Shown one piece after another: positions 52,845 through 61,626 of a DNA stretch of 64,000 bases; within the stretch, counting starts at the first letter, position 1, and every line of letters starts with the position of its first letter. The notes below the pieces were generated by a model. It saw only the letters and a program-made list of their open reading frames with translations. It ran no database searches and was not told the origin of the DNA. This DNA comes from Clostridia bacterium (GTDB lineage Bacteria; Bacillota; DSM-521; Neomoorellales; Neomoorellaceae). The stretch is from contig JASUSV010000006.1 in NCBI GenBank assembly GCA_030445865.1, positions 1 to 64,000 on the forward strand. The letters are read 5' to 3'. Made by a program: the position numbers and the translations under genes.

Positions 52845-52995
52845 AGATTATACACATCCTGAAGCCTACGGCGTCAACGGAAAAAACTACTTATCCACAA
52901 AACATTCCCGCCAACGGCCGTAGGCTAATTTTTCTTTTCCACATAAAGAATGGCCGATTTTGGCCTTAGTCACAGGTTTATACACATTTTCCACA
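52837..52995 (+). other. cluster of six DnaA-box-like 9-mers
   Basis: Within 160 bases, all in one orientation: TTATCCACA at 52837 and 52891 (perfect), TTATACACA at 52848 and 52978, and TTTTCCACA at 52935 and 52987 (one change each). A 10-bp inverted repeat, AGCCTACGGC (52863) and GCCGTAGGCT (52917), encloses the second perfect box. dnaA, rpmH and gyrB are not nearby, so this is more likely a DnaA titration or regulatory site than the chromosome origin. Confidence 0.7.
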
Positions 52996-53029
52996 ACATT
53001 TAATTTAAGGTTAACATAAAACTTAAGTC

Positions 53030-53107
53030 CTAAAAAAAATTTGGGACACCAAAAAATCAAGGTAGGGCAAGGCAAAAAATTTGTCCAGTCCCAAAAAAAT
53101 TTGGGAC
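53030..53107. repeat. AT-rich direct repeats with palindrome
   Basis: AAAAAAATTTGGGAC occurs twice, ending near 53047 and 53105. The second copy is preceded by CCC and forms a palindrome, CCCAAAAAAATTTGGG. GGTAGGGCAAGGC (53063) resembles GGTTAGGGCAGGC (53123). The block lies directly after the DnaA boxes and could be easily melted DNA or the terminator region of tsaD. Confidence 0.5.
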
Positions 53108-53109
53108 CA

Positions 53110-54153
53110 TTACCTCAAAGGTAGGTTAGGGCAGGCGTCCAAGCTCAAAGGTGCAAAATCGCGGCGCAAGTACTGGTAATAAGCCGCGCACCCGATCATG
53201 GCGGCATTATCCGTACAAAAAGCAGGCCGGGGGAAAAGGGCCATCAGCCCCTCTTCTTCGGCCCCGGCGGCCAGCGCCCGGCGCAACGCTGTATTGGCCG
53301 CCACTCCGCCTACCGCCAGGATGGTTTTAACGCCGTACTCTTTAGCCGCCCTGACAGTCTTGGTGACCAATACCTCTACTACCGCCGCCTGAAACCCGGC
53401 AGCAATATCGGCCAGCCTGCCTTCTTCCTCTCCAGACTGTTGCTTGAGATAATTGAGCACAGCGGTTTTGACCCCGCTAAAGCTAAAATCAAAACTGCCT
53501 TCTTCTAGCCAGGCCCGCGGAAAGTGCAGGGCATGGGGATCTCCTGCCGCTGCCAGCCTCTCCAGATGCGGCCCGCCGGGGTAGCCTAGCCCCAGAGCGC
53601 GGGCCACTTTATCAAAGGCTTCGCCAGCAGCATCGTCCCGACTGCTTCCCAGGATTCGCCGCCGGACGTGATCCCGGAGGTAAATTAAATGGGTATGCCC
53701 GCCGGACACTACCAGGCACACGGCCGGCAGTTCCAGACCAGGATACTCCAGGAAGGCAGCATAAATATGGCCCAGGAGGTGGTGCACTCCTATCAGGGGC
53801 CGGCGTAGGGCGTAGGCCACAGCTTTGGCATAAGATAAACCCACCAGCAGGGCGCCGGCGAGGCCGGGGCCATAAGTTACGGCCACGCCGTCCAAATCTT
53901 TAAAACCCAGGCCCGCCTCCCCAAGGGCCGCCTCGACTACCGGCACAATAGCTTCCAGGTGGCGCCGGGAAGCGATTTCCGGCACGACGCCGCCGAAACG
54001 CCGGTGCGCCGCCACCTGGGAGGCAATTACATTGGACCGCACTTCCCTACCGTTTACCACGACGGCCGCCGCCGTCTCATCGCAGGAAGTCTCGATTGCC
54101 AGTAAAGCGCAATCTCCGGTCAAAGACAAACTCCCTTCTTTACCATTCTTCAC
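53110..54153 (-). CDS. tsaD: tRNA N6-threonylcarbamoyladenosine synthase subunit TsaD
   Basis: 347 residues. Metal and ATP motifs: AIETSCDETAAAVV at the start, HHLLGHIYA near 125, VSGGHTHLIYL, FSFSGVKTAVLNYL and VGGVAANTALRRAL. With TsaB and TsaE, encoded next to it, it puts the threonylcarbamoyl group on A37 of tRNAs reading ANN codons. The first dozen residues vary in this family, so a TTG start a few codons later is possible. Confidence 0.97.
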   Translation of the reverse strand: MKNGKEGSLSLTGDCALLAIETSCDETAAAVVVNGREVRSNVIASQVAAHRRFGGVVPEIASRRHLEAIVPVVEAALGEAGLGFKDLDGVAVTYGPGLAGALLVGLSYAKAVAYALRRPLIGVHHLLGHIYAAFLEYPGLELPAVCLVVSGGHTHLIYLRDHVRRRILGSSRDDAAGEAFDKVARALGLGYPGGPHLERLAAAGDPHALHFPRAWLEEGSFDFSFSGVKTAVLNYLKQQSGEEEGRLADIAAGFQAAVVEVLVTKTVRAAKEYGVKTILAVGGVAANTALRRALAAGAEEEGLMALFPRPAFCTDNAAMIGCAAYYQYLRRDFAPLSLDACPNLPLR

Positions 54154-54592
54154 CGCCTAACTCAGGACCGTAAAGATGCTTCCACATGATAATGGCATCT
54201 TCACGCGTATCGTTATAATAACCTTTACGTACTCCCGCCCGTGTAAAACCCGCTCGCTCGTAAAGTTTCTGGGCGGCTATATTGGAGACGCGTACCTCTA
54301 GGGTAACGCGGTCGGCTCCCAAGCGCGCGGCCTCGTGCAACAGAAAATCCAGGAGCAATTTCCCCAGGCCACGACCACGCCAATGGGGGTGAACGGCGAT
54401 GTTGGTGATGTGCACTTCATCTAAAATCAACCACAAACCGGCATATCCGCATACCTTTCCCTCCACCAAACAGACATAATAATAAGCATAATTATTATTA
54501 TAGATCTCGTTTAGAAAAGCGCTGCGCTCCCAGGGCGAAGGAAATGAAACCCGCTCGATTTCCAGTACCTGATCCAGGTGTTCGGCAATCAT
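54140..54592 (-). CDS. rimI: ribosomal-protein-alanine N-acetyltransferase RimI-like
   Basis: 150 residues from the ATG at 54592, which overlaps the tsaB stop (ATGA). It has the GNAT pattern IERVSFPSPWERSAFLNEI, then VHITNIAVHPHWRGRGLGKLLLDFLL (acetyl-CoA loop RGRGLG), and LYERAGFTRAGVRKGYY. It acetylates a ribosomal protein N-terminus. The fold would usually start a few residues earlier (VQIEPM lies in frame), so the true start could be a noncanonical codon. Confidence 0.9.
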   Translation of the reverse strand: MIAEHLDQVLEIERVSFPSPWERSAFLNEIYNNNYAYYYVCLVEGKVCGYAGLWLILDEVHITNIAVHPHWRGRGLGKLLLDFLLHEAARLGADRVTLEVRVSNIAAQKLYERAGFTRAGVRKGYYNDTREDAIIMWKHLYGPELGGEEW

Positions 54593-55293
54593 GGGCTCGA
54601 TCTGGACGTTAATAAATTCGCTTCCGCTGCCGACGGGCGCAGGTATAGTAGCTTGATACGGGAAGGGTCGTCTGTCCGGCCGGCCCGTAACTGCTTTAGC
54701 CCTAAACAGGCCACCTGAGCCGCCCGAGGCAAGTTGTTTGATAGCTCTACGAAGTGTGCCCGGGAACCCAGTTGCTGCCAGACATCCCGATAGAGTCCGA
54801 CGGCATCGCCCAAAAAACTTACCGGCCCGCTGAAGGAAGCTAATTGGCCCACTAAAGCAGCCGGCGCGATGGCCTGATAAGAGGTCAGGCGACACAATTT
54901 TCCCTCCTGCCAACAATAAACTGCGGCGTAAACTTCCTGGCGGCGGGCATTGATTACCGGGCAAATTAATCCGGGCCAGCCCCACACGTTGCTTGCCAGG
55001 GCATCTAAACTCGGTATGCCCACCAGGGGCTTCCCGGTAACCTGGGCCAGGCCCTTGGCCGTAGCCAGGCCTATGCGTAATCCGGTAAAAGAACCCGGAC
55101 CAATGGAGACGGCCAACCCGTCCAAGTCATCGAAAGTCAACCCGGCTCTGGACAAGAGCTCATCTAGTAGGGGCAGCAGGCGGCGGGAATGATCCTGGGG
55201 CGTGTTGAAGAAAAGCTCGGCAATAAGGTTATTTTCGTCTACCAGAGCCACGCCCGCAACCCTGGTAGCGCTGTCAAGGCCCAAAACGCGCAT
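54589..55293 (-). CDS. tsaB: tRNA threonylcarbamoyladenosine biosynthesis protein TsaB
   Basis: 234 residues. It begins MRVLGLDSATRVAGVAL and has LAVSIGPGSFTGLRIGLATAKGLAQ and PVINARRQEVYAAVY, all typical of TsaB, an ASKHA-fold partner of TsaD without its own catalytic site. It overlaps tsaE by 20 bases and rimI by four, so the cluster is translated together. Confidence 0.96.
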   Translation of the reverse strand: MRVLGLDSATRVAGVALVDENNLIAELFFNTPQDHSRRLLPLLDELLSRAGLTFDDLDGLAVSIGPGSFTGLRIGLATAKGLAQVTGKPLVGIPSLDALASNVWGWPGLICPVINARRQEVYAAVYCWQEGKLCRLTSYQAIAPAALVGQLASFSGPVSFLGDAVGLYRDVWQQLGSRAHFVELSNNLPRAAQVACLGLKQLRAGRTDDPSRIKLLYLRPSAAEANLLTSRSSP

Positions 55294-55771
55294 CCCGCTT
55301 CAACTCCGCTACCATCTCCTTAAAGCGCCCCCCTAGAGGCAACAACCGCGCTTCTCTACCGGCCCCAAACTGACTTAAAGCTATCTCCAACCTCTCAGGG
55401 GGTAAAACGGCGGGAAATTTGTCGCCCCATTCGATAGCCACAATACCCATACCGCATATGTATTCCTCCAGGCCCAGGGCCTCAAGCTCTTCTTCCTCGT
55501 CTAGGCGGTAGAGGTCGATATGATAAAAAGGGTAACGGCCCTGGTATTCTTGAACTAAAGTAAATGTAGGGCTGGTCACCGGCCCGTCCACACCCAATCC
55601 CGCGGCCAATCCCTGAACCAGGGTGGTTTTACCCATCCCCAGCTCGCCTTTTAAAACAAGCACATCGCCGGGCTTCAAATGGTTGGCCAGCGCCCGGCCT
55701 AAAGCCCTGGTGGCGGCTGCATCCGGTAAGAACACGCGCAAAAAGTCAAACCTCCCGCCTGCTCCACTCAA
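55274..55771 (-). CDS. tsaE: tRNA threonylcarbamoyladenosine biosynthesis ATPase TsaE
   Basis: 165 residues. The P-loop GELGMGKTTLVQG is near residue 41; VTSPTFTLVQEYQGRYPFYHIDLYRL near 70-95 and AIEWGDKF near 120 are family motifs. It drives ATP-dependent turnover of the TsaBD complex. A C-terminal extension of about 20 basic residues is slightly longer than usual. Confidence 0.96.
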   Translation of the reverse strand: MSGAGGRFDFLRVFLPDAAATRALGRALANHLKPGDVLVLKGELGMGKTTLVQGLAAGLGVDGPVTSPTFTLVQEYQGRYPFYHIDLYRLDEEEELEALGLEEYICGMGIVAIEWGDKFPAVLPPERLEIALSQFGAGREARLLPLGGRFKEMVAELKRDARFGP

Positions 55772-55833
55772 AAAGTATTATTGCCCACGACGCCTCCCGA
55801 CAAACTAAAAGTCCCGGTTTAACTTCCCCGCGG

Positions 55834-55863
55834 AATAAAAGGCGCCCAGGCCGAGCCGGGCGC
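55834..55863 (-). terminator. probable terminator after thiE
   Basis: GCGCCC, ten bases and GGGCGC, followed on the minus strand by CTTTTATTCC. It ends the thiE transcript before tsaE. Confidence 0.6.
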
Positions 55864-55896
55864 ATAAATCTTGCCCTTAACTTTATTTCGCCTTTC

Positions 55897-56547
55897 TTAA
55901 AAATTATCCTGCCTCAATAACCCTGATTTGGACCGGCGCACCACCGCCAAAAGCTCAGCCGCCGCCGCCCGCACGTCATCAGCGCCCACCACGGCCGAAA
56001 TTACGGCCACCCCGTCGGCGCCGGCAGCTATTACTTCACCAGCATTGGCAGCGTTTATACCGCCGATGGCCACTACCGGCAGGTTTACCCGCGACTTTAT
56101 TTCTTTTATCCTGGCCGGCCCTATCGGAGCACCGGCGTCCGGCTTGGTGCCGGTGGCATATATCGAGCCGACGCCCAGGTAATCAGCCCCATCAGCCAGA
56201 GCCCGCAGAGCCTCCTCTACTGTGGCCACGGAAACGCCCAGTATTTTACCCGGCCCCAGCAGGCGGCGGGCAACGGCCGCCGGCAGGTCGTCCTGGCCTA
56301 CATGGACCCCATCGGCATCTACCGCCAGGGCAACGTCTAACCTGTCGTTAACGATAAAGGTCGCATTAAAACTTTTAATTAAGGAGCGCAGTTCCCGCCC
56401 CAGGGCCACCAGTTCACGCGGGGGCATCTCTTTTTCGCGGAGTTGAATTATCCGCGCACCCCCCTCCAGCGCCTGGCGTACGACTTCCACCACCGGCCGG
56501 CCGCGGGAAAGACGGCTATCGGTTATAACATATAAGTCCCACTCCAT
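55897..56547 (-). CDS. thiE: thiamine phosphate synthase
   Basis: 216 residues from the ATG at 56547 (GAGGTGA upstream); an in-frame start 21 codons earlier overlaps the next gene. It shows LYVITDSRLSRGR, RIIQLREKEMPPRELV, NDRLDVALAVDADGVHVGQDDLP and YLGVGSIYATGTKPDAGAPIG. It joins the thiamine pyrimidine and thiazole phosphates. thiC lies 4 kb away in the same window. Confidence 0.96.
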   Translation of the reverse strand: MEWDLYVITDSRLSRGRPVVEVVRQALEGGARIIQLREKEMPPRELVALGRELRSLIKSFNATFIVNDRLDVALAVDADGVHVGQDDLPAAVARRLLGPGKILGVSVATVEEALRALADGADYLGVGSIYATGTKPDAGAPIGPARIKEIKSRVNLPVVAIGGINAANAGEVIAAGADGVAVISAVVGADDVRAAAAELLAVVRRSKSGLLRQDNF

Positions 56548-56560
56548 TTGAATTTTCACC

Positions 56561-56974
56561 TCACTTTTTCGAGAGGGATGGGGGTAGAGACTCCGGCGGC
56601 CGCTGACCATCTGTTAGAACGCGACGGACACGCTCCTTTAAATCTTCCAGATCAAAAGGCTTTAAAATGAAATCGCTGGCTCCTTTCTGCCAGACTTCTT
56701 CTAAAGTCGTGGTATCCGCATAAGCCGTAATCATGATTACCTTCGTTTTTGGGCTGGTCGATTTCAGGAGCGGTAAGGCCTCCAGGCCACCCATTACCGG
56801 CATCTTTACGTCCATGATAACTACGTCAGGCGGTTCGGCCTGTACCTTACGCCAGGCGTCTGAGCCGTTGGCAGCCGTCGTAACCCGGTAACCTTCCTCC
56901 CGGAAAACCAGTTCCAATAGAAGGCGTACCCCTTTTTGGTCATCTACTATTAAAATGTTAGGTGGTTTGACCAT
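56561..56974 (-). CDS. single-domain response regulator (Spo0F-like)
   Basis: 137 residues, a receiver domain with a short tail. The acidic pair is in LIVDDQKG (10-13), the phosphorylation site Asp is in DVVIMDVKMP (about 55), Thr is in MITAYA and Lys in FILKPFD. No output domain is present, so it either relays phosphate as Spo0F does, or acts by protein contact. The tail after the receiver (DGQRPPESLPPSLSKK) is disordered-looking. It stands just upstream of thiE on the same strand. Confidence 0.85.
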   Translation of the reverse strand: MVKPPNILIVDDQKGVRLLLELVFREEGYRVTTAANGSDAWRKVQAEPPDVVIMDVKMPVMGGLEALPLLKSTSPKTKVIMITAYADTTTLEEVWQKGASDFILKPFDLEDLKERVRRVLTDGQRPPESLPPSLSKK

Positions 56975-57057
56975 AAATACCCACCGGCCTTTAAAATTCG
57001 GCTTTAATTTAAACTATTCGACAAGAATAACCAGATTCCTGCAATAAATGGAAATAT

Positions 57058-57783
57058 TTAACGGCCAGCAGCTTTAACAAGGGCCTCAAAAAGGATCCTA
57101 TGCTCCCTAAAGGCCAGGAGGTCTTCGGGATGCCATTGAACCGCCAGGATGAAATTTCCTTCCCCCTCAAGGGCTTCGATCACACCATCGCTGGCGTAAG
57201 CGGCTACTTTTAAGCCTACCCCAACCCGCCGCACGGCCTGGTGATGCAAACTGTTGACCCGTAGGTTATCCTTACCGGTGAGACGGAAAAGGAGACTGCC
57301 AGGAAGAATTTTTACCTCGTGAGTCGGGTAGGAACGCGGCCCCTTCTGGACATGCTGCAGGGCGCCCGCGTACTGGCGCTCCAGGTCCTGGTAGAGGTCA
57401 CCCCCTGCAGCCACGTTGAGCACCTGCAGGCCGCGGCAAATAGCCAGTATGGGCTTACCCTGTCGCCAGGCCAGCTTTACCAGGGCTATCTCAAAGGCAT
57501 CGCGCAGAGGCACAACTTCACCCAGTCCCGGCAAAGGCTCTTCGCCAAAAAAGGCGGGATCTAGATCCCCTCCTCCGGTTAAAACCAGGGCTTCTATCTT
57601 ATCCAGGTAAGCCCCTGCAAGCTCCGTATCCGTAGTAGCCGGGAGCAAAACCGGCAGGCCACCGGCCTGCTCTACTGCTGCCAGGTAGGCACGGCGTAGG
57701 CGCACCCTTCCCCTATAAAAATCTTCGTCGCATACCAGCCCAATACAGGGAATACTGACCAAATTCCTCTCCCCCAATGCCAC
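57058..57783 (-). CDS. class I glutamine amidotransferase (gamma-glutamyl-GABA hydrolase-like)
   Basis: 241 residues of the PuuD/peptidase C26 group. The nucleophile Cys is in ILAICRGLQVLNVAAGG (about residue 115-120) and the His/Glu pair in VQWHPED (about 220). It would hydrolyse a gamma-glutamyl amide, as in putrescine breakdown, but the substrate is not certain. The annotated start has no strong ribosome site; a TTG seven codons later is an alternative. The gene stands alone before the toxin cassette. Confidence 0.88.
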   Translation of the reverse strand: MALGERNLVSIPCIGLVCDEDFYRGRVRLRRAYLAAVEQAGGLPVLLPATTDTELAGAYLDKIEALVLTGGGDLDPAFFGEEPLPGLGEVVPLRDAFEIALVKLAWRQGKPILAICRGLQVLNVAAGGDLYQDLERQYAGALQHVQKGPRSYPTHEVKILPGSLLFRLTGKDNLRVNSLHHQAVRRVGVGLKVAAYASDGVIEALEGEGNFILAVQWHPEDLLAFREHRILFEALVKAAGR

Positions 57784-57788
57784 GACAC

Positions 57789-57813
57789 AAAAAAACTACC
57801 TTTTAACAGGTAG
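57789..57813 (-). terminator. intrinsic terminator of the alr-ndoAI-ndoA unit
   Basis: CTACCT and AGGTAG form a stem with a six-base loop, followed on the minus strand by seven T residues. Confidence 0.85.
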
Positions 57814-57857
57814 CAAAATAAAATTCCAGACAAGCAGCTTTTTCACAATAAATAAGG

Positions 57858-58208
57858 TTAAATTTCGACTAGCCCCAGGCTTATCTCTAAAGCCCGGTTA
57901 ACTTTTTCCATGGTTTCTTCATCTAAAACCGCTACCTTCTGTTTTAAGCGGCTCTTGTCGATAGTGCGGATCTGTTCGGTAAGAATCACCGAATCTTTAT
58001 CCAACCCGTTTTTGGCCGCGCTAATCTCCACATGGGTCGGCAACTTGGCCTTCGATATCTGTGAAGTAATGGCCGCCACAATGGTCGTAGGGCTGTATTG
58101 ATTGCCGATATCATTCTGGATAATGAGCACCGGTCGGGTGCCGCCCTGCTCCGAGCCGACTACGGGATTAAGTTGCGCATAAAAGATGTCGCCACGCCGT
58201 ACCAGCAT
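57858..58208 (-). CDS. ndoA: mRNA interferase EndoA (MazF/PemK family)
   Basis: 116 residues. It begins with [30 protein letters not shown] and contains [10 protein letters not shown] and [15 protein letters not shown], the typical MazF fold. It is a sequence-specific endoribonuclease held inactive by the antitoxin encoded four bases upstream. The order alr-antitoxin-toxin is conserved in Bacillota. Confidence 0.95.
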   Translation of the reverse strand: MLVRRGDIFYAQLNPVVGSEQGGTRPVLIIQNDIGNQYSPTTIVAAITSQISKAKLPTHVEISAAKNGLDKDSVILTEQIRTIDKSRLKQKVAVLDEETMEKVNRALEISLGLVEI

Positions 58209-58211
58209 ATT

Positions 58212-58487
58212 TTATTTACACTCCGCTAATTTGCAGTCATAAATGTCCTGCACCTCATTCTCCACTTCATAGTTTTCTACCGCCAGGGCCAAATTAATCT
58301 GCGCCATTTCCTGGTAGCCCCTTTTCATTTCTTCGCGCAGCCTACGGCGCTGGCGTTCGGCAATATATAATTTCATGGCTTCGCGGATAAATTCGCTCCG
58401 GTTTCTTTTCTCGGAATTGGCCCAGTCATCAACTTCCGCCAGCAGATTTTCCGGAAGGCTTATCATGATGCGTTTTACGCCCGGCAA
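58212..58487 (-). CDS. ndoAI: EndoAI-like ribbon-helix-helix antitoxin
   Basis: 91 residues. The N-terminal ribbon-helix-helix is visible in KRIMISLPENLLAEVDDWANSEKRNRSEFIREAMKLYI; the acidic C-terminal part (AVENYEVENEV) would bind the toxin. It ends LAECK with two cysteines. It follows alr and precedes ndoA. Confidence 0.92.
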   Translation of the reverse strand: MPGVKRIMISLPENLLAEVDDWANSEKRNRSEFIREAMKLYIAERQRRRLREEMKRGYQEMAQINLALAVENYEVENEVQDIYDCKLAECK

Positions 58488-58548
58488 GCTAGCACCTCCA
58501 AACCGGTGGGTATGGAAAGAAAGCTATATCTAATTATAGCTGTAATCA

Positions 58549-59682
58549 TTAACCAAAGCAAGGTCCCAGATAACGCCTGGGTACGCGGTTGCCTACCATG
58601 CAGAGAACTTCGTAGGTAATCGTCCCCAGCCAGGCGGCCACCTCTTCAAGGGTGAGGCAAGCCCCGTCCTGGTGGCCGAAAAGTACGGCCTCGTCCCCAA
58701 TCTCCACGCCGGGAATATCGGTAACGTCAATCATGCAATAGTCCATGCAGATCCGGCCCACGACCGGCGCCCTCCGCCCTCGTACCAGGACGGCGGCTTT
58801 GTTAGACAAAAGGCGCGAATAGCCGTCGGCATAGCCTAATGGCAGGGTGGCGATGCGGCTTAAACGCGTGGTATAAAAAGTACGACCGTAGCTGATGCTG
58901 CTCCCGGGTGGCACTTCCTTAATGTAAACAATCCTGGCCTTAAAACTCATGGCCGGTTTCAAATTAACCAAGTCCTGCCGCACCTGAGGCGAGGGATAAT
59001 GGCCGTAAATGGCTATGCCCGGCCGTACCAGATTGAGGTGGGTTTCCGGCATATCGATCAGGGCGGCGCTGTTGGACACGTGCAGCCAGGGTATACGCAG
59101 GCCGGCCGCGAGCAGAGAGCGGTTAAACTCGCGGAAGAGGCGGAATTGTTCCCGGGCAAAAGTTTTGTCGCCGGCATCGGCAGTAGCAAAATGGGTAAAG
59201 AGCCCTCGCAACTGGACCTGCGGCAGGCCAGCTATGGCCCTGGCTACCTCCAGGCCTCGGGCGTCGGGAAAAACGCCCAGACGGCCCATGCCGGTATCTA
59301 CTTTTAGGTGCAACCGGGCCCTTTTGCCCTGGGCTGCGGCGGCAGCGGCCAAAGTTTGGGCCTGTTCTAGAGTAAACACCGCCTGGTCGAGGTCCCGGGC
59401 GATGACCTCATCCGCGTCTTCTGGCGGTGTATACCCTAAAATGAGAATGGGCGCGGTCAGCCCTGACTGGCGCAACTCTACTGCCTCAGCTAGCGTTGCT
59501 ACGCCCAGCCAGGTCGCCCCACCCGCCAGAGCCGCCCGCGCCGCCGGCACGGCGCCGTGGCCGTAGGCATTGGCTTTGACTACGGCCATAAGATCCGTAC
59601 CGCAGGAGAGAATTCTCTTTAACTCTCCCACGTTATGCTTAATAGCCTGGAGATCGATCTCGGCCCATACCGGCCGCACCAT
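58549..59682 (-). CDS. alr: alanine racemase
   Basis: 377 residues. The pyridoxal phosphate Lys36 is in VVKANAYGHG, and the second catalytic Tyr is in ISYGRTF (about 262). GRICMDYCMIDVTDIPGVEIGDEAVLFG near 305-335 is typical. It supplies D-alanine for the cell wall and, in spores, controls germination. It overlaps the nnr gene by 44 bases. Confidence 0.97.
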   Translation of the reverse strand: MVRPVWAEIDLQAIKHNVGELKRILSCGTDLMAVVKANAYGHGAVPAARAALAGGATWLGVATLAEAVELRQSGLTAPILILGYTPPEDADEVIARDLDQAVFTLEQAQTLAAAAAAQGKRARLHLKVDTGMGRLGVFPDARGLEVARAIAGLPQVQLRGLFTHFATADAGDKTFAREQFRLFREFNRSLLAAGLRIPWLHVSNSAALIDMPETHLNLVRPGIAIYGHYPSPQVRQDLVNLKPAMSFKARIVYIKEVPPGSSISYGRTFYTTRLSRIATLPLGYADGYSRLLSNKAAVLVRGRRAPVVGRICMDYCMIDVTDIPGVEIGDEAVLFGHQDGACLTLEEVAAWLGTITYEVLCMVGNRVPRRYLGPCFG

Positions 59683-61240
59683 GAACTTCAGCCTCCAATC
59701 CGGCCAGCACCGGTGGCAAATATTTTAAAATATCGCCGGCCAGCATAGCCTGCTGGCCCAATTCCTCCCGGGCCCGGTCACCGGCCGCGCCGTGCAGATA
59801 AACGCCTAAGGCGGCGGCCTCTTCGGCCTTTAAGCCCTGGCCCCAGAGCCCGGCAATGAGCCCCGTAAGCACGTCACCGCTGCCAGCCGTGGCCATACCT
59901 GGATTACCCGTAGGGTTCACGAAAAGGCGGCCGTCGGGGAGGGCGACGACGGTTTTAGCCCCTTTCAAAACCACCACCGCCTGCCATCTGGCGGCAGCCT
60001 GAGCCGCAACCTGCAGGCGATCTTCCTGCACTTTTGCTGCCGTGGTCCCAAGCAAGCGGGCCATTTCACCGGGATGGGGCGTGAGGATTACCTCGGCTTT
60101 ATGTTGGTTTAAAATTTCCGGCGCATCCGCCAGGGCGTTCAGGCCGTCGGCATCCACCACCAGGGGACGGCCGCACTGCTTATAAAGCTCGCGCGCCAGA
60201 GCGGCCGCCTCCGGGTCACGGGAAAGGCCGGGGCCCAGGGCCACGACATTCACGTTGCCCAGGCGGCTTAAAATCTCCGGTAGGGCCTGCAAACTTAGAG
60301 CGCCGCCCGCCGTTTCCGGCAAGGGGCAAGTCATAACCTCGGTAGTTTTGGTCTCCATAATGGAGTGAAGGCTGCGCGGCACTGCCGCCGTCACCAGGCC
60401 TGCTCCGGCCCGCAGGGCTGCCTCTGCCGTCAAGGTTATGGCTCCCGTGAGTCCGGGCGAGCCGCCGATGGCTAATACGCGGCCGTACTGCCCTTTATGG
60501 CCGCCGGGTTCCCGCCGCGGCAGGTGCTCCAGGCACCATTCCCGCGTCAGGAGGCGGCGCTTCAGATCCCGCCCGGCGATTAATCCTTTAGGGATACTTA
60601 TATCGCCGACTTCCAGGCGGCCAGCGTAGCTTGCCCCCGGCTCCAGGACCAGGCCCAGCTTGGGCAGGGCAAAGGTTACCGTCCAGGTAGCCCGAATACA
60701 GGGGCCGAAAACCCGGCCGGTGTCGGCTTCCAGCCCCGAAGGCAGGTCTACCGCCACTACCGGCCGGCCGGAATTGTTAATCAAGTTAATTGCCTGCGCC
60801 GGTACCCCCAGGGCAGCACCGCGGAAACCCGTGCCGAAAATGGCGTCTACCACCAGGTCGGCGTACAGAAGGGCGATATCGGCGCGCTGCAGGTGAGCTT
60901 CTGCCTGTAAGGGATAAAGGCGGCCGCCCATCTTTTTAAAAATATCCAGGTTGATGCGGGCATCTCCCCGCAGGTCCTCCGGCCGGGCCAGGAGGAAAAC
61001 CTTCACTTCGGCACCCGCATTCATAAGGTGACGGGCAATGGCCAGCCCGTCGCCGCCGTTGTTCCCCTTGCCGACAAAGATCAATATCCTGCGGCCTGCA
61101 ACCCGGTCATTAAAGAAGCGGCGGATAGATTCTACTACCCGCAGGGCGGCATTTTCCATGAGCACGATGCTGGGGATGCCGTACTCGCTGGTTACCAGAG
61201 AATCCAGCTGGGCCATTTCGGCAGCCGTGACCAGATACAA
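59639..61240 (-). CDS. nnr: bifunctional NAD(P)H-hydrate epimerase/dehydratase
   Basis: 533 residues. The N-terminal epimerase domain (residues 1-215) shows VGKGNNGGDGLAIARHLM and AVDLPSGLEADTG; the C-terminal ADP-dependent dehydratase (225-530) shows GHKGQYGRVLAIGGSPGLTGAITL, HPGEMARLLG and TAGSGDVLTGLIAGL. It repairs hydrated NADH and NADPH. It sits between acpS and alr, as in many Bacillota. Confidence 0.97.
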   Translation of the reverse strand: MYLVTAAEMAQLDSLVTSEYGIPSIVLMENAALRVVESIRRFFNDRVAGRRILIFVGKGNNGGDGLAIARHLMNAGAEVKVFLLARPEDLRGDARINLDIFKKMGGRLYPLQAEAHLQRADIALLYADLVVDAIFGTGFRGAALGVPAQAINLINNSGRPVVAVDLPSGLEADTGRVFGPCIRATWTVTFALPKLGLVLEPGASYAGRLEVGDISIPKGLIAGRDLKRRLLTREWCLEHLPRREPGGHKGQYGRVLAIGGSPGLTGAITLTAEAALRAGAGLVTAAVPRSLHSIMETKTTEVMTCPLPETAGGALSLQALPEILSRLGNVNVVALGPGLSRDPEAAALARELYKQCGRPLVVDADGLNALADAPEILNQHKAEVILTPHPGEMARLLGTTAAKVQEDRLQVAAQAAARWQAVVVLKGAKTVVALPDGRLFVNPTGNPGMATAGSGDVLTGLIAGLWGQGLKAEEAAALGVYLHGAAGDRAREELGQQAMLAGDILKYLPPVLAGLEAEVHGAAGMGRDRSPGY

Positions 61241-61242
61241 TC

Positions 61243-61626
61243 TTAACTGCCCCCTTTAAGGCCCCGGACGACGGCTGCCGCCAGGCCGCGGCTGTGGGAA
61301 AGGCTCACCTCAAAGGAAGCAAGGCCTTGCCTGCGAGCCTCTTCTGCCGCCCGGCCGTGCAGGTGCACCTCCGGCCGGCCGTCCGGCCCGGTTAAAATTT
61401 CAATTTCCTGCCAGCCGATGCTCCCCCGGGCAGCCCCCAGCACCTTAAAAACCGCTTCCTTGGCGGCAAAACGAGCGGCCAGAGAGGCTCCCGGCCGGCC
61501 CCGCCGCAGGCAGTAATCCCGCTCTGCCGGCGTGAAGACGCGGTTCAAAAGCCTTTTACGCCTTTGAAGAGCCATCTCAAACCGATCTATTTCTAATATA
61601 TCAATGCCTATAGGCAATTGGATCAC
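61243..61626 (-). CDS. acpS: holo-[acyl-carrier-protein] synthase
   Basis: 127 residues. GIDILEIDRFEMAL at the start and RFAAKEAVFKVLGAARG in the middle are the metal and CoA motifs of AcpS. It attaches 4'-phosphopantetheine to the acyl carrier protein. It is the first gene of the acpS-nnr-alr-ndoAI-ndoA series and diverges from acs across a 309-base gap. Confidence 0.95.
   Translation of the reverse strand: MIQLPIGIDILEIDRFEMALQRRKRLLNRVFTPAERDYCLRRGRPGASLAARFAAKEAVFKVLGAARGSIGWQEIEILTGPDGRPEVHLHGRAAEEARRQGLASFEVSLSHSRGLAAAVVRGLKGGS

Noticed and set aside
52837-53107. Chromosomal replication origin
   Set aside because: DnaA boxes and AT-rich DNA are present, but none of dnaA, dnaN, rpmH or gyrB is near; a titration or regulatory site is more likely.
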